From Eutypa lata (taxonomy: Eukaryota > Ascomycota > Sordariomycetes > Xylariales > Diatrypaceae): a stretch of 64,000 bases of DNA. Shown one piece after another: positions 20,937 to 33,760 of the stretch. The notes under the pieces were generated by a model. That model worked only from the letters and a program-made list of their open reading frames with translations, did not search any database and was not told the DNA's origin. Both the position numbers and the translations under genes were made by a program. Location: contig JAKULF010000015.1 of NCBI GenBank assembly GCA_022661535.1, forward strand, positions 248,001 to 312,000. The letters run 5' to 3'. The number at the start of each line of letters is the position of its first letter. The stretch's first letter is position 1.

Positions 20937-23900
20937 GGTTGATGTGGATGTTGAAGTGGTAGCCCGAATAGGTACCCGGGTGATATTATTAATTAATAAA
21001 TTGTTAAGTTGAAATTGAAATGGTCGATTATATATTTATATGGTAAAATAATGTAAATGCAATGAAGCAAGTGTTGAGTACCTAGGTATCTTGGCTGGAG
21101 CGAACAATAGGTAGGTAGGTAGCCTAGGTGATCGTGCGATAGCGAAAGTGTCGATTCTTATTAATCAGGGCCGTCGCATGAAAATCAGTCGAGAAAGCGA
21201 AGGAGTCTCGAACGATATCGTCCTATGAGTAGTCGGTCTAGCTTTGGAGTTTAAACAACAAGCTATAACTCCCAAATGACTATGGAGTCCTCGAGGGATA
21301 TAGTCAGCGATGCGATTTGGTTCAGCGAGTGTGATTCAGGGCTAAGCGAGAGCGATTGAAAGAATACAATGAGGACGGCTCTAAATAAGGAGATCTTAAG
21401 AGAACAAAAGGCGGAATCACGGAACGTCCGAGAGCCGCTTGACTGCTTTCTTTTGCCTCTTATAGAACCGGGGAGGGACTCGTTGTAAACCTCTAAACGA
21501 AAGGATAAAAAAGGAGGATGGGAGAGAAGAGTGCCAGCGACGGCGTTTACGACGATGGCGATAAGAGAGGATAGTCACGAAGTAGGTATGAGAAAAAAGC
21601 AAGAAATTCAGAACTAAAGCCGGCACGCTCCCCCTTCGTGGTGGAGATGGAGGAACAGAACCAAGGGGGACAGGGGGGCGGGGAAGCCATGTGGTATAAA
21701 CTAAGCTTGTTGAGGAAAAGCACCAGTGAGCCACTGAGGAACACACCAATCGCTATCAAATTGAGACACAAGTGCGCCCCCACTCATCCACGCTTTAAGA
21801 CTGGACTGGACTGATACTCCCTCGTATTGACCAGCGTTGACCAGCGTTGACCAGCGCGATTTTCCCTCGCTTGCCTCGGTGTGCTACTGCAAGTAGCCTG
21901 AAATAGAACCTCCCACTCCCTATTTGACATTCGACTTTGAAGAATTCCATCTTACTCATCTTTAGTTAAGGTATGTAAAAGCTTGTAAGACAACAGCATA
22001 CTTGACATTGATGAGTACTTAGGTAACTAAGTATAATATGATCTACTACCTAGACCTTGGTCAGGTCTGTTTGCTACGCGATGACATTGAAGAGTCAATG
22101 ATGATGATTTCCAACCCGATAGTTAGTTGACATGTAGCGAATGGGAAACTTATGGAATTCGCTGACAAGATTTTTTTTTCTTCGTTCACGATCCTAGTTA
22201 AGTAGCGCCTCAAAATGCCAGTCAACTAACTAGAGCTAGTTGCTACATATGTAGTTTGCATGCTAGAATTCAGCCCTGACGGAGGCAATTTACATAATAA
22301 CATGCATGAGTCTGTCGACAGCACGCCGGGCGGGCTTCTTTAGTTAGGTGACCCATAGTTTGTGTCATGTAAAATTCCTTAAAACTTGCACCGTCGGGAC
22401 CGCCAAGAATGTCGTACTTTTGTATTTCCGCCCACAGATGCGGACCCCAGATTTTTCGGTGGCACAGTCACCAGTCGGGCCACGAACCAGCAGCCAACCT
22501 CGAGGCAGGCGACCGGAAGGTATTGTACAGGATCATGAGATTCACCAGGATGCATGCATGCCATACGTAGCACACCAACCGCCCCGGTGGCACATAGAAA
22601 AGCTTGTTTTCTTGTAAGACTTATTATTTCCAGTTAACTAGTTACCTGTTTCTCAGACAGATACGATAGCGCCGCGATGGCACAGATATCAAAATCGTCA
22701 CACCTCCCATCTCGTTACGACCTTGGTAAAGGCCTAGTGAAGATACACAAGGTATATAATATCGATTGAAAAGAGCCATCAAAACCATCTAAGCTTGAAG
22801 CGATATATATATTGACAAGATTACGTAGAAGTAAACATGTCTACAAGGCAAATTCTCTTTCGGGCTCTGAAACCTTCGCATACCGGATTTGTTTCGATTC
22901 ATTACTTTATCCCCATGAGTTAATTTTAGCCACTCACTGAGATACGCCATTGACACCTCTTTTGTAAAAACAATAAAAATTATCAAAATAATAACTAGGT
23001 GCAAGTAGAACTTTTCCGGTTCTTACAAGCGAAAACGTAGAATTCCCTAACATACATACATACAAAGAAGTCCTCCCCTCCCAAAAAGCAACCTTAGGGG
23101 CTATGGGTATGGGTATGCAGAGATGCCGGGCAACACTTTTTCATCTTTCATCATCGACCACTTCATTCATATCAAAAACTCAGGTTAGAATAGAATAACC
23201 AATCAATCCGGCCGTCTCACATCATCACATCTCATTCTCATTTCATGCCTCCCGCCCACCCTCGCTCAACCTCCCACTCAACCCCCGCCCCCTCACTAAT
23301 AACAACCAAAACAGACCTTGCCTCATCGCGTTCGCACAGATGCTTTCAATCCCCAACGCCCGCGACCCACAGAATCGTCCAATGTACCATCCATGTAAAT
23401 AATGTGATGTGATTGCCTCCCTTCCTAGCCCTAGTGCCAAAAGCCGGCAGACCTTGCCTTAACGTATGTACGTACGTACATACGTGTTAGGTCAAGATCA
23501 GAGAAGATGTAAAATGTTGTGCAAAGTTGGTCAGGAGGTAATGACTGTCACGAAGAAGGAAAAAGCCGCGATGTCCCCTAAACCCAGCGCAGCAGTATCT
23601 CCCGATAGGAAGGGCAAGCGTGCGTGTGATCTGGGTAGGCCACAAAACAGGAATAGAGAAGAAATTTTCCAAGGGAAAAAAAAAAGAAGCGAGAATCCAA
23701 ATCAAGATAAAACAAATATTGTTCGCTACGGACCCATCTATATGCCGATGTTCTCGTAGCCCATAGTTGATGTGCCCCCGGCAGATGTGCTGTCTAAGAA
23801 TGAGGGGGGAGGGGGCTGATGTCGAATCACGATCACCTCAGGGAAGCAAAGGGGACTCGGTGGGGAGAAAGGTAGTTATGATAGACACCTGTTGAGAAGT

Positions 23901-24033
23901 ATTGAGCAGGCTGCCCTCATTCAGCTACGGATGGCTTAAACCAATAGAGCTGTCCACCAACGAGCCAAGATCCAACTCGCAGTTGGTTGCATGATCCCGA
24001 GTAACCCACTAATGCGACGACAATCTCATCACA
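20937..24033. other. Intergenic, no supported gene
   Basis: Holds the Crh-like promoter, a TACCTAGGTA palindrome (21079), three tandem TTGACCAGCG units (21827-21856) and a short (CATA) run near 23050. Frames at 22.3-23.4 kb look random. The stretch next to 24033 is probably the 3' UTR of the SANT-like gene. Confidence 0.5.
21827..21856. repeat. Three tandem 10-bp units TTGACCAGCG
   Basis: Three perfect copies in a row, about 890 bp upstream of the Crh-like start codon. Might be a clustered protein-binding site or simple slippage. Confidence 0.85.
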
Positions 24034-25202
24034 TCAGGCACCGGCCACCACACCAACGCTCCTCCCTTCCTCCAAGCGCCTCACCATTTCCCTCTCCTTG
24101 GGAGACCGGGGGTTGGCATCGATTCCGAGGATGGCGCTGATGCGGGTCTTGTCGTTCGCAGCAGCAGCGGTGATGTTCTTCTCGTAAAGAGAGATCTCAC
24201 CACGGGTATCGTTGGGGCTCGTCACGGGCGTGATGGGGGAATGGCTTCTTCCTCCCTGGCCTCCGCACCCTCCCATCGACAGCATGTTCGCCGTCTTCCA
24301 CGCCTGCTCCAGCACGATCGGGCTCACGCCCGACCCGTACTCGGCCGCGATCACGCTCCAGAACGACGTGCGGCGCTGCGCGTAGATGGCCTGCAGCCTC
24401 GCAATGTCCACGTGCTGCGCTGAGGGGGGCGGCGGCAGCGATGAGCAGTCGAGCCGCAGGGGCGGGCCTCCTCCCTGTCCTTGGCTAATGGAGGATGACT
24501 GCGGGAAGGGCGAGGGCGCCAGGTTGTTGTTGTTGTTGTTGTTGTTGCGCGGGTTCTCTGTCGTGAGCGGGGTGGGGTAGCCGGAGGACGAAGACGAAGA
24601 GGACGTCATGGGAGCCGTGGCTAGTCGCATGCTCGCCGTCGGCTTCGGGAGGATGGCCGGTAGGTGCGATGAGGTGCCGGTGGTGCGCCCCATGATGCTC
24701 GGAAGCTGTACCGATGACTGATGATCAGGGGAGTCGGGCTCGTAGCTTCCCGCGCTCCTCGGGGGCGTGATGTCACGTGATGATGCCTCCTGGATAGGGG
24801 AAGGGGCGGCAACAGGCATGATTGGCGAGTGTCCGGCCGATGAACCTGAAGACATCGACGTGGTACGCTTGCGGCGATTGCTACCATGACTGAGTTGATG
24901 GTAGTGAAGTCTGCACGCCAACTCGGTCTTCTTCAGATGAGCGGCAATGTGCTTGTAGGGCATCTTCTGGAGACGCGTTTGGAGAAGATACACCTCCTAT
25001 CTTCTAGTCAGCCCAGCTTGTTCCCCCAATCCTTACATCCATCAGAGTTGCCGCTTACCTCGTCCTCACTCCATGCCCTGCCCCCACCGGTCGATGCCGT
25101 CTTCCGGTGCTTCGTGATGCCGTACTCATGACGCTCGAGGGCGTCACTCGTTGGTACATATGCCATGTTGGTGCGGGTAAGTTCCATCGAGGGAGACATC
25201 AT
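24034..25202 (-). CDS. Conserved fungal SANT/Myb-like protein with short N-terminal DNA-binding-like region
   Basis: Two exons, 25202-25059 and 24993-24034, give 367 aa. The conserved block spans residues about 24-80: GITKHRKTASTGGGRAWSEDE, then VYLLQTRLQKMPYKHIAAHLKKTELACRLHYHQL and SHGSNRRKR. This is a SANT-like helix set that filamentous fungi carry in uncharacterised nuclear proteins. The middle is Ser/Pro/Thr-rich with a poly-Asn run (about 180-187). A second conserved part begins at IARLQAIYAQRRTSFWSVIAAEYG and continues to TRISAILGIDANPRSPKEREMVRRLEE. The start is the MM pair at 25202/25199. An in-frame ATG at 25310 would add a tyrosine run read from a simple repeat, which seems unlikely. 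A transcription or chromatin role is inferred from the domain only. Confidence 0.82.
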
Positions 25203-27395
25203 GATCAATATGATTCGTCTATGTGGTTTATGAAAACAATAATAATAATAATAGGGCGGCCGTTGCAAATACACGTAGATGTCGTCAGCGGAGAAAGTAG
25301 TTTTTTCCAAATAAGCAGGCCGTGCTGCAACAAGAATCGAAGTTGTTATTGGTATCCAATGGGATGGTGGTTGAGGTTGGTTGTTATGAGAGTCGTTTCA
25401 CACTCAGAACGATTGCAGACTAATATTGTTTATAATAAAGTTTCCAACCCAAAACCCGGAGCTTGCCGTCGTCAAAGGGAAAATAAGAAAAGCAGCTCAG
25501 AAAAGAAAGGGATATAATATAAGATCAATAAAAGTCCTAGAGCGAAAAGTGAACCACAAGGTTGATTAAAATTTTTGTCGATTATCAAAAGAGCGTAAGC
25601 AGCCAAACCAGTTGGACAATGAAAGAAAGTGGTCACCAGCCGCGAAGGAGAGAAAGAAAACGCGCAAGAGAGCCGCTGTTCATGCAATGTGATGATTCAA
25701 AGGAAGTTTTATCAAACTAGAATCAAAATAAAAAGAGAAGAGAAAACGAAAGGGACGTCTGGGGAAGAGAAAGATAATAAGCCAAATCCATGTATGTAGG
25801 TAGAGTCACTCACTATACCATCCACTGCTCCATGATCTTCGGATGTCGACACATCCAAGATGAACCAGGGTCCCATCTGCCAGGGGTGGGAACACACTGG
25901 TACCCACCTATATCGACACACCACGAACTCCAGCTTTGTTACAAAGCTGGCTAGCGAACCCCCGTTCAAGAAAGCGAGGAGGAAGGTTTAGTTAAACGCT
26001 GCGGCGGCGGACAACTGAACAAGCCTCGAAGGCATGATCTTGGCATGATCCACTAAGAGCTGCCATCCCGTTGCATCTTCACTAAAACATCCCAAAACGG
26101 AGGACCCTAGGGTGGTTGAGCCCTAGGATGGGGACGTGCGCGCGTGCTGGCTCGATCTGGAGTCGGAATTCTCTATCGGCAGAGCCGGGATCCAGGCGAC
26201 GACATTGTAGCACTTGAACAAATGCAGGTTAGCCCTGGTTACAACTGCAGCTGATACTAATCGACTGCAACGTTTGTCCAGTGTGTTTGTAATAAGTAGA
26301 GACGAAAACGAGAGGAAGCCATGGTGGTTGTCTGAATCCGATGAACTCGACCTACAGCAACCCTAAACACAGAACAGCGAGAGCTCTGAACCTGGCCTGT
26401 CAAGCCCTATTAAGTTAAGCCATGCTAACGCTACAAGGACGATCTTAACGATATATTATAACAGGTTCCACGTGACAGCGACTATCTTATAATCATCCCA
26501 GACCAAGAACAGCCAGCGATGGTGATGATCGTAGTTATCACACAATGCGAGAAAACAAGGACACCAGCAGAAGGCGGGGGAGGCAATGGATGGAGAACCA
26601 CATTCACACAATGTTTCTGTTCTTCCAGGAACTCAGTAAAGATCATCCTGCTAAAAATGAACCAATTAGGAACAGAGAAATGCAACTTGACTCGATCAGG
26701 ATTTCGTAAAGCCGTTCGTAAACAAGCTCATAGAAGGGAAGGGGGTTTCTGGATACATAGTTAGCCGGATAAGAAGAAAGAAGTGAAGGAAAAAAAAGTT
26801 TATGGTAGACAAAAAGGGACGGACCTTATCAGACGTTTGATATTTGGAGATGGTTTCGTATCGCCGTTGCTTCATATCGTTACAGGGTCCGCGCTTGTTC
26901 TATAAACAGGGGTACTGATTGGTAGTTCTCGAGATGGCCCCTCTAGCTAGTTTTCAACCCCTGGTCAGTTTTAACCCTTGGCTGCCAGGGAAATGTTTCG
27001 AGGCTACATATGCAGGCTATACTATGACATATGCTATTAGGGTAGTATACACACTATGAGTGTAGCGTCATAGTATGCAGGTACGCGAGCAATCCCTGCT
27101 ATTTATTTTTTTTATTTTTTTCTTTACCGATTTGCCCAAATCCTGAATATCTACCATCTGTCGTCCCTCTTGCTGCTCCCCAGCCAAGGCAGCCAAGGCC
27201 AGCCCTCTTTAGCCCAGCAGTTCGTCCTAGTCAGAAAGCATAGGCCCAGAGCCTAGCCGAGGTAGGTATCTTTCCCGCATATCAGGTCCACTTTCAGCCT
27301 CAAATAATAAGCCAACTTTAACTTTAACGCTCAAGGGGTTCGGCTCCGAATTATCTGAATCGTAGTTCAGTACCAAAACAAGTTTAACTACCTGC

Positions 27396-27416
27396 CTACC
27401 TGAAATATTCAGGTAG
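27396..27416. repeat. Short perfect hairpin, 9-bp arms, 3-nt loop
   Basis: CTACCTGAA, then ATA, then TTCAGGTAG. It belongs to the same CCTA/TAGG sequence style as the intergenic palindromes. Confidence 0.8.
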
Positions 27417-29496
27417 AACTCAGGTAGACAAGCTCATATCTCATATATGTATGTAATATAGAACATACCTTCTGTTTAGTTACCGTCGAGGCAGACTTAT
27501 ATCATGTGACGTGATGGTGAAATATATTGCTGTTACACCTACATAGATACATAGGCTCGATAGATGAACACCTGGGCTGGGCTGTTGAAGCTCAAGTGAG
27601 CTTGCTGAATATAATATTGGCGGCCTCATGCGTACGTATATAACTAACTAAATTCATTTCAAACATTTCCAATAACATAAGCTGTTGCGTATAGAAACAA
27701 AGGGTTTCATCTCTTGAATACCCCATGTTTATGTCTATAGTCTAGACATACCACATGACCGTCTCCAGTGGGCCTGTTTTTCATGCATGCTATTTACTGT
27801 CGTGGGTTTCTATTCACCATTGAAACTCACTAAACACCTCTAAACAAAAACCGGAACCTGTGTATGAACCTAGACAATCGACTTGTCAATTCAATATACG
27901 TACCCACGCAAGCCAAAACCAACCGTATGGGGAAATGAAAGAAATGCTCGTCCTTGTATATACCATATATACTATAGAGAAACTCCAAATGTTTTGCACA
28001 AGAGCACCACCCCTCTTTTACTGATGTAAACCAGCAGTGATCGTCTACATTAGCCGCTCGGCGGCGGTGGCGGCGGCGGTAGCAAGGTCACCGGAGTCCG
28101 ACCAGCATCGGCTTTGGATCCGAAGGCGGTCAGCACCATCCGCCTTGAATGCGGAGCCGTGGAGAATACTCGGTCTCTTGGAACCTACATATCTACCTGT
28201 CCAACCTCTCATGGTAACATTGCTTTGGCGCCCTCTTTCGAGCCACAGGGGGCGGGGTATGCATTGGGGTGAAGCATTCTTGATCGGAGTAGATCGGTGT
28301 TGTTTGATAATCACTGAGCAGACCCAAGAACGCGGTAGCTTGTGGACGAATAACTACGGGGTCTGATCAAGGCATTCTCCGTAATAAGTATCCCGATGCT
28401 GGAAGTCAAATCCGGGTCGGCCCTAGTTAGCTCCCGACGCGCTCATATGTCGATCTTGACATTGCTATGGATGCATTTTCTCGCCTCGCGTTATGGTACC
28501 GTGCCTATCATGATCGCTCCCTCGCCTAGTATTTTCGACGATAAAAGTATGTAGGTATGTATGTATGCCAACGAGGCATGAATAATCCTCAGAGAAATAA
28601 ACCCCAGGGCCACATGTTTATACGCCTATCTATTTAAAGGGAAATCCGGAGAGATTGAAGGGACGGCTTCCATAATCTCGTGATTTTCGGGTTGATACTC
28701 CTTGATCTCCAGGGAGAGTAGATCGCGAGCGCAGATATATTTAATTTAAGGCCCGTCGCATAGACATCCGGTATCTAGAATTCTGGACAATATGGTTTGT
28801 CTTTTCTCTTGTCCCAAATATAAGGTCTGAGATACTGTTGAAGATATCTAAATGAAGATTTTTCAGTGAAATGACGTAGTCCACGGAGCTCCTTGATATT
28901 GCTTCGTATATGAAGATCTATAAGGCCATACTGAAGCTTGGTGCTATGTGAACCTTATGTCCGCTTTATTATAAGGAACTTTAGGCCTAGTTATACTGAA
29001 ATAGGTACTAGCCTCTGGTTGCACAGACTATGCAGCTTCCATTCTACGCGGAATGGCAAACAATATCGCTGAAGTTAAGATTCATCCGATGTTTTCTGGC
29101 CTGATTGGTCGGCAATTCTCATTTCAGAATAAAATAAAAATAAAAATAATAATATATGACCTATAACTAACGGACATGGGGTTGTCACCGTCGGCAAGTC
29201 GGCGTTTACGATAGTAATTAGTGCTGTTTCATCGAAGAACCCTTGTTTTCCAAGATATGCACCTCAGGGAGGCAAAATGTCCTGCTATCGAGAGACCATT
29301 TAAGCAGAGACAACTTAAAAGTCTATAGCTACATAGATTAGGGACAAGAAGTAACTACGATAAAGTCAGATTGATAAGATCTCTTCTGGAGTTGATCTCG
29401 TAGAACACGACTCGACTAGGAAATTTCATACGATCACACGAAATAACTAGCTAATTGAACTGCACATTTCCAAACAAGCCACAAATTCAACTTAAA

Positions 29497-29553
29497 CTCA
29501 GGGGCCCTGTCCTTGTCCTAGGCTAGACCAGGACCCCTCCCTTGCCCCCTGAG
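29497..29553. repeat. GC-rich imperfect inverted repeat
   Basis: Outer arms CTCAGGGG and CCCCCTGAG, with an inner partial pairing GTCCT/AGGAC, could fold into a roughly 57-nt hairpin. It stands out from AT-richer surroundings. No target-site duplication is obvious. Confidence 0.5.
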
Positions 29554-31044
29554 CGTTTTGTGGGGGAAGAACGCCAGGCGAGCCATGCTGCCATGCGGGA
29601 AGTTCTACCCCACTCTGTTTACTTTCTTCAGCAGAGCCGCCGTCATTCTTCAAACGACTGTCCGACAGTCTCTTACCCACAAGGTTTCATTACGAGGATC
29701 GCATTAAGCACGCATAAGATCCCGGGGCATACTTCGTAATGGAGTATAATTCTTGTCTTCTATACCGTAGAAAGTCTAGATTCGATGAGAGATTTTTGGT
29801 AACGAGATAACTTACATAGCAGAAAGTACCCTTACCCTGCTGGTCATTTACACAAGCTCATATCTACTAGAGAGGCTCTCGTGAATCTCGGTTATCAATG
29901 TTGAGAGACTAGGTAGTTAACGTTAGTTAGCTTTCTAGTGGCCGATTATGAAGCTTCTTACTTGGTCTAAACGTACTTCCCATGATAACACGTACCTATC
30001 ATCGATATTTATATACGTGCATGCCTGAGTAAAGACTATTACGTCTAGACCATAGAATAATCATCTGAACTGTCTTCAGCTGAGGGCTCGTGATGTTACA
30101 TCAATGGCACCCCCTTCCCGCTATGCATCCATCTACCTACGTACATATCTAACCAAGATATCGACGCATTATCCAGCAACCCAGGCCCTCCCCATTGCCG
30201 GCGGCCGAGGACAGGGTTCCCAAAGTTCCGCCAAGCGTCTGATGGTACAATACGTACGTACCTGCGGAGAACATACCTACCTAGTCGTTTGTTTCAATGC
30301 TTTGTTGTTTCCCTGGGGAGGGGCGCGTAGCCGGGCTCAAACAATGCAGGAGCACGGATGATGTCCTTTCCACCGCCGCAAGAAACGTTCATCGACGATC
30401 TAGATCCAATCTGGAGAAAGCGTAGGTAGATAATCACGACATGTCCACATATCTTTGGGCGTTACGAACGACCAGAATGGGAGGCGTTCGTCCACGTGAC
30501 GGATTTCCTCTGAACGTCGGCGCGGACTCCCGATCGGTGACGCCAGGGTCCTTTGCCGAGGCGGAACAGCTGCCGAGGTATAGCCATTGTTCTGCTCATA
30601 ACGAAGTTTAGACTAATGTAAGTTACCTTGCAGTGAGAGATGAGATTATCCATTTCAGTATCTTTAAGTTGTCCGTAGCTTTTTGAAATTATTAACTGTT
30701 CAAGTGCTGCTATCTCACACTGCCCCGTCATCATCTCCAAATGCCTTATTCTGGAATCGTTTGTTAATAATATAGGATAACGAGTGTGACAACCAGCCTA
30801 GTCGGGCGTTTCTACTCAAGACCATGATCTGCCTTTATCTATCGGCATATACCTATACGTAGAGCTTCGCAGTTACAGGCGATAAGGTTAGGCATATCAC
30901 AGCATGATCAAAGCAATGTCTCACTCCAGTTTTGTCGGGCCTAGATACTACCTATATGATGGACTATATGCACCATATTCAGTACAAGACTTTACGTTTT
31001 TGATCCAAGAACTTTGGACTTCATTCCCGTGTTTGCTAAAACAG

Positions 31045-32753
31045 TCAAGGACTGATTTGACTAACCCACGCATTACTCAAGTCCGTGAAGAAGCTTGCGC
31101 CCTTCACCTTCGTTGGCGTATCCTCAGTTATAGTAACATTACAGTTGGCGAGCCAATCGCCTTCAGACGCGTACTTGTCGGCGACATAAGCCGCAAACTG
31201 ATCCAACAGACACGAGGAGCCAGGTCCGCCCTTGCAGAACGGTAGGGGGTAGACGGCATCGTTTAGACGGACGCGGACGTACGTGGCATTCGTCGCGGCG
31301 GCTACCGACCTGTGAGAATAACCCGACATGTTCGTGGGGTCGCGCGGCTTATCACCATCGGAGGCAATGCAATTCAGGCGTTCAAATGCGATGGTACCTC
31401 GCATCGAAGTGAACCGCGAGCCGACCCAGAGCCGGCGATCGTCTTTCTTCGTCGGCGACAGCGCCCGCTGCGCGTCGAAGACCCCGCTCGCGGTGACGAG
31501 CTCGTTCAGTTGGCCGTCGTTCAGGAAGGACACGAGGAGCCTCGGGAGCTCGAAGCTCGAGCCGTCGGCCTTGGTCCCCGTGATACCGGGGCCCTCCTGG
31601 AGTAAACCCACCAGCGCGTTCAGGAACGGCGTCATCATCTTCTTCGGGAGATCGGTGCCCGGACCTACGCCGTAGTAGTACCGGAGGTCGTTCGAGTACT
31701 CGTACTGTCTGAGTTCCTCGTCCGTGAACACGTCGCACCATGGCGACAGCCGGCCCGTAATGTGGCTCTCGAAGCCGCAGAGGTAGGGGATTTGATTGAT
31801 GTCGTCGGCCGTCAGCGTGAGGTTGCCGTCGATCAGCGCCTGCAGGCGCTTCTGGACCGGCGGTATCCAGATCGCGTCCCAGGCCGCCTTGGAGTCCCCG
31901 CCTTCCGCGTCTTTGAAGTTGGGACACATGTCGGACGGCGCGAGGGAGTCGCCAGCGCCGGCGGGGAACCCCTTCGACGTCACGGACACCACGCTGCCGT
32001 TCTGGGCGGCCGCGAACCCCAGGAAGCCCCGCACGAACATAGAGGCCGTCTGGAGGACTCGCGTGTAGTTGTTGGCCCACACCATGAATTCGTCGCCGTG
32101 CTGGTATAGGTCCGGATACCTATCGTTGACCTATGGGTTAGTATAGGTGCCTAGAGAAGGGATAGCGTAGTGTAGGCTCGTCGTTCCTACCTTGTCCTCA
32201 GCGTGTATCCGAAGTCGTATGACTCTTTTGCGCCTGTGGGGTTTTCGTTGGCAATCTGGAGCGCTGGGTTTGTCAGGACAGGCTGCCACGTTGGCACGAA
32301 TTCCAAGCTCCCCGCTGCTGTGTAGTTGCCAGCTCGAAACTGCATTTGATCAATATAGATACGTAGACGGGTTGTGTAGAATAGCCGGTTAGACAAACTC
32401 TTTCGTACATGGATACCCAACCATTGTAGGCCCCTTGGTCAGGGTACCTCGATCCATGCCTTGAAATATAGGCAGCCTGGTCCACATAGCAGTTCTCGGG
32501 CGGATCCGCAGAGATTCCGAAGATATTCGGGCCTCGACGTAAGTTAGTTGATGATTCTTAAGATGTGCCATTCCAGTGCGTGGAACACCTTACCCGCATG
32601 CCATGGCCCGTTGGCACCAAGCCATTTGAGCGGATCCGTTGCACTCTCGCTCGACGGAAAATTGATGTCCTGAAGCGGTGCAAGGTACCTCGGTGCGGTA
32701 GCCGAGACCGCCGCTGCTAACAGCGAAATACCGAATCGCTTTGAGAGACCCAT
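31045..32753 (-). CDS. Secreted histidine acid phosphatase (phytase/acid phosphatase family)
   Basis: Hydrolyses phosphate monoesters outside the cell. Four exons, 32753-32594, 32532-32399, 32339-32191 and 32119-31045, give 505 aa. Residues 1-18 are a signal peptide. The nucleophile motif RHGSRYP is at 78-84. Family segments YTLRTRYPDLY, VWANNYTRVLQTASMFVRGFLG and YLCGFESHI follow. The C-terminal catalytic site, HD in most members, reads N348-D349 in SFLNDGQL: the aspartate proton donor is kept, the histidine is not. Sequons such as NGS, NLT, NYT and NAT suggest glycosylation. Two AG sites lie at the last acceptor; only GATAG keeps frame. Two CACGTG boxes upstream suggest control by phosphate supply. 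The exact substrate, phytate or small esters, cannot be told. Confidence 0.9.
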
Positions 32754-32877
32754 AGCCAGGACCCTACCTCTAGTCTACAAGACGAGAAAGAGAAATGCAC
32801 GGGAAGCCAGCAGCAAGTCACCTACGGATAAGGAGTGGTGACATCAAAAGAAGAGAAACTTGAAAAAAACGACTGGA

Positions 32878-32904
32878 GATATATAATAAGGGCCACGCCA
32901 CGTG
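32878..32904 (-). promoter_or_regulatory. CACGTG box (32899-32904) and TATA-like run of the phosphatase promoter
   Basis: CACGTG, the core site of the bHLH phosphate regulator NUC-1/Pho4, lies 146 bp before the ATG, with a TATATAAT-type run about 125 bp before it. The element match is direct; its use is inference. Confidence 0.55.
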
Positions 32905-33000
32905 GACGGATCCCGATACCATGGTAGCATGAATCGCATTGCAGCCGAAATTTCGGCTCTTTTCCTACTTACTACTTACTTAGGTATACGGCCAAGGCGA

Positions 33001-33006
33001 CACGTG
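33001..33006 (-). promoter_or_regulatory. Second CACGTG box upstream of the phosphatase
   Basis: It sits 248 bp before the ATG and 102 bp from the first box. Two sites are the usual arrangement at phosphate-regulated phosphatase promoters in yeast and Neurospora. Confidence 0.5.
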
Positions 33007-33450
33007 CAAAACTGATAAGGTGTCGTTTTGCAAGAAGCCGGGAGCGAGGAGATAGCTACCGACGGTCTCGGAGATGAATACTAGATCTAGTTAATACCAC
33101 CCCAAGTCCGTAAAATTGTGGGGTTTCATCACGCCCCGCCCCCGTCCATGTGGTGGAGTTCGGATCGGACCTGGTCCGTATAAGACGGGATCCCCGGCAT
33201 CATCGCGTACAATCTCACGGGAGGCCCCTTCGCGCCGGAATGTCACAATAGCGCCTCCTGGGCCTTGTTGATTAGGGCTTGTTCGGCCTGTTACGCTAGC
33301 TTTACAACCTTTAATCAGTTCCGGCCCGGTGGCGGTACAGCAGTGACTAGGTGGTGGCAACAGATAGGTTTATAAGGGTTGCTTGAAGGCCTACTTTATA
33401 ACATAACATTATGCAGAACCGTTTCTATTTGACGGCCTAACTTGTTTGAT

Positions 33451-33760
33451 GGCACTGCTTAAACTTATTGTTATCCGAACTAGGTATCTTCGAGCTAATT
33501 ATCGTCTAGCTAAATACCAACAGTTAGGTTTAAATCAGTTTGCTCCACGACTTAACCTGCAGCTACTCGACGGCGCTACCTTGCTACTACTAGACGACCT
33601 GCTATAAAACCTAACCTGCTCGACAGTGTTATAAAGGTCTAACCAAGCCTGCTAGACAAGCTGACCTGTTACTCGATAAGCTAGTCTGTTTAACATCATG
33701 TTTAACGGCGGCACTTAAACTTACCTTTATCTAAGCTAAATATCGACGAACTAGATAACG
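33451..33760. repeat. Diverged direct-repeat pair about 255 bp apart
   Basis: About 55 bp at 33451-33504 (GGCACTGCTTAAACTTATTG...) resembles 33708-33760 (GGCACTTAAACTTACCTTTATC...), sharing TAAACTTA, TATC, CGA and CTA blocks in the same order. Between them are degenerate CTACTCGAC/CTGCTAGAC-like units. This could be a small decayed element or an old segmental duplication. Confidence 0.4.

Larger units (their letters stand above)
25203..31044. other. Gene-poor intergenic region of 5.8 kb
   Basis: No supported coding region. Small structures only: a 10-bp inverted repeat with a 38-nt loop (27019-27076), a 9-bp-arm hairpin CTACCTGAA/TTCAGGTAG (27396-27416), a C/G-rich inverted repeat at 29497-29553, and a T-rich run near 27100-27120. 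No tRNA or transposon feature was found. Confidence 0.5.

Noticed and set aside
27019..27076. Inverted repeat ATACTATGAC/GTCATAGTAT as a transposon end
   Set aside because: Arms of 10 bp with a 38-nt loop and no target-site duplication or second copy noticed; too weak.
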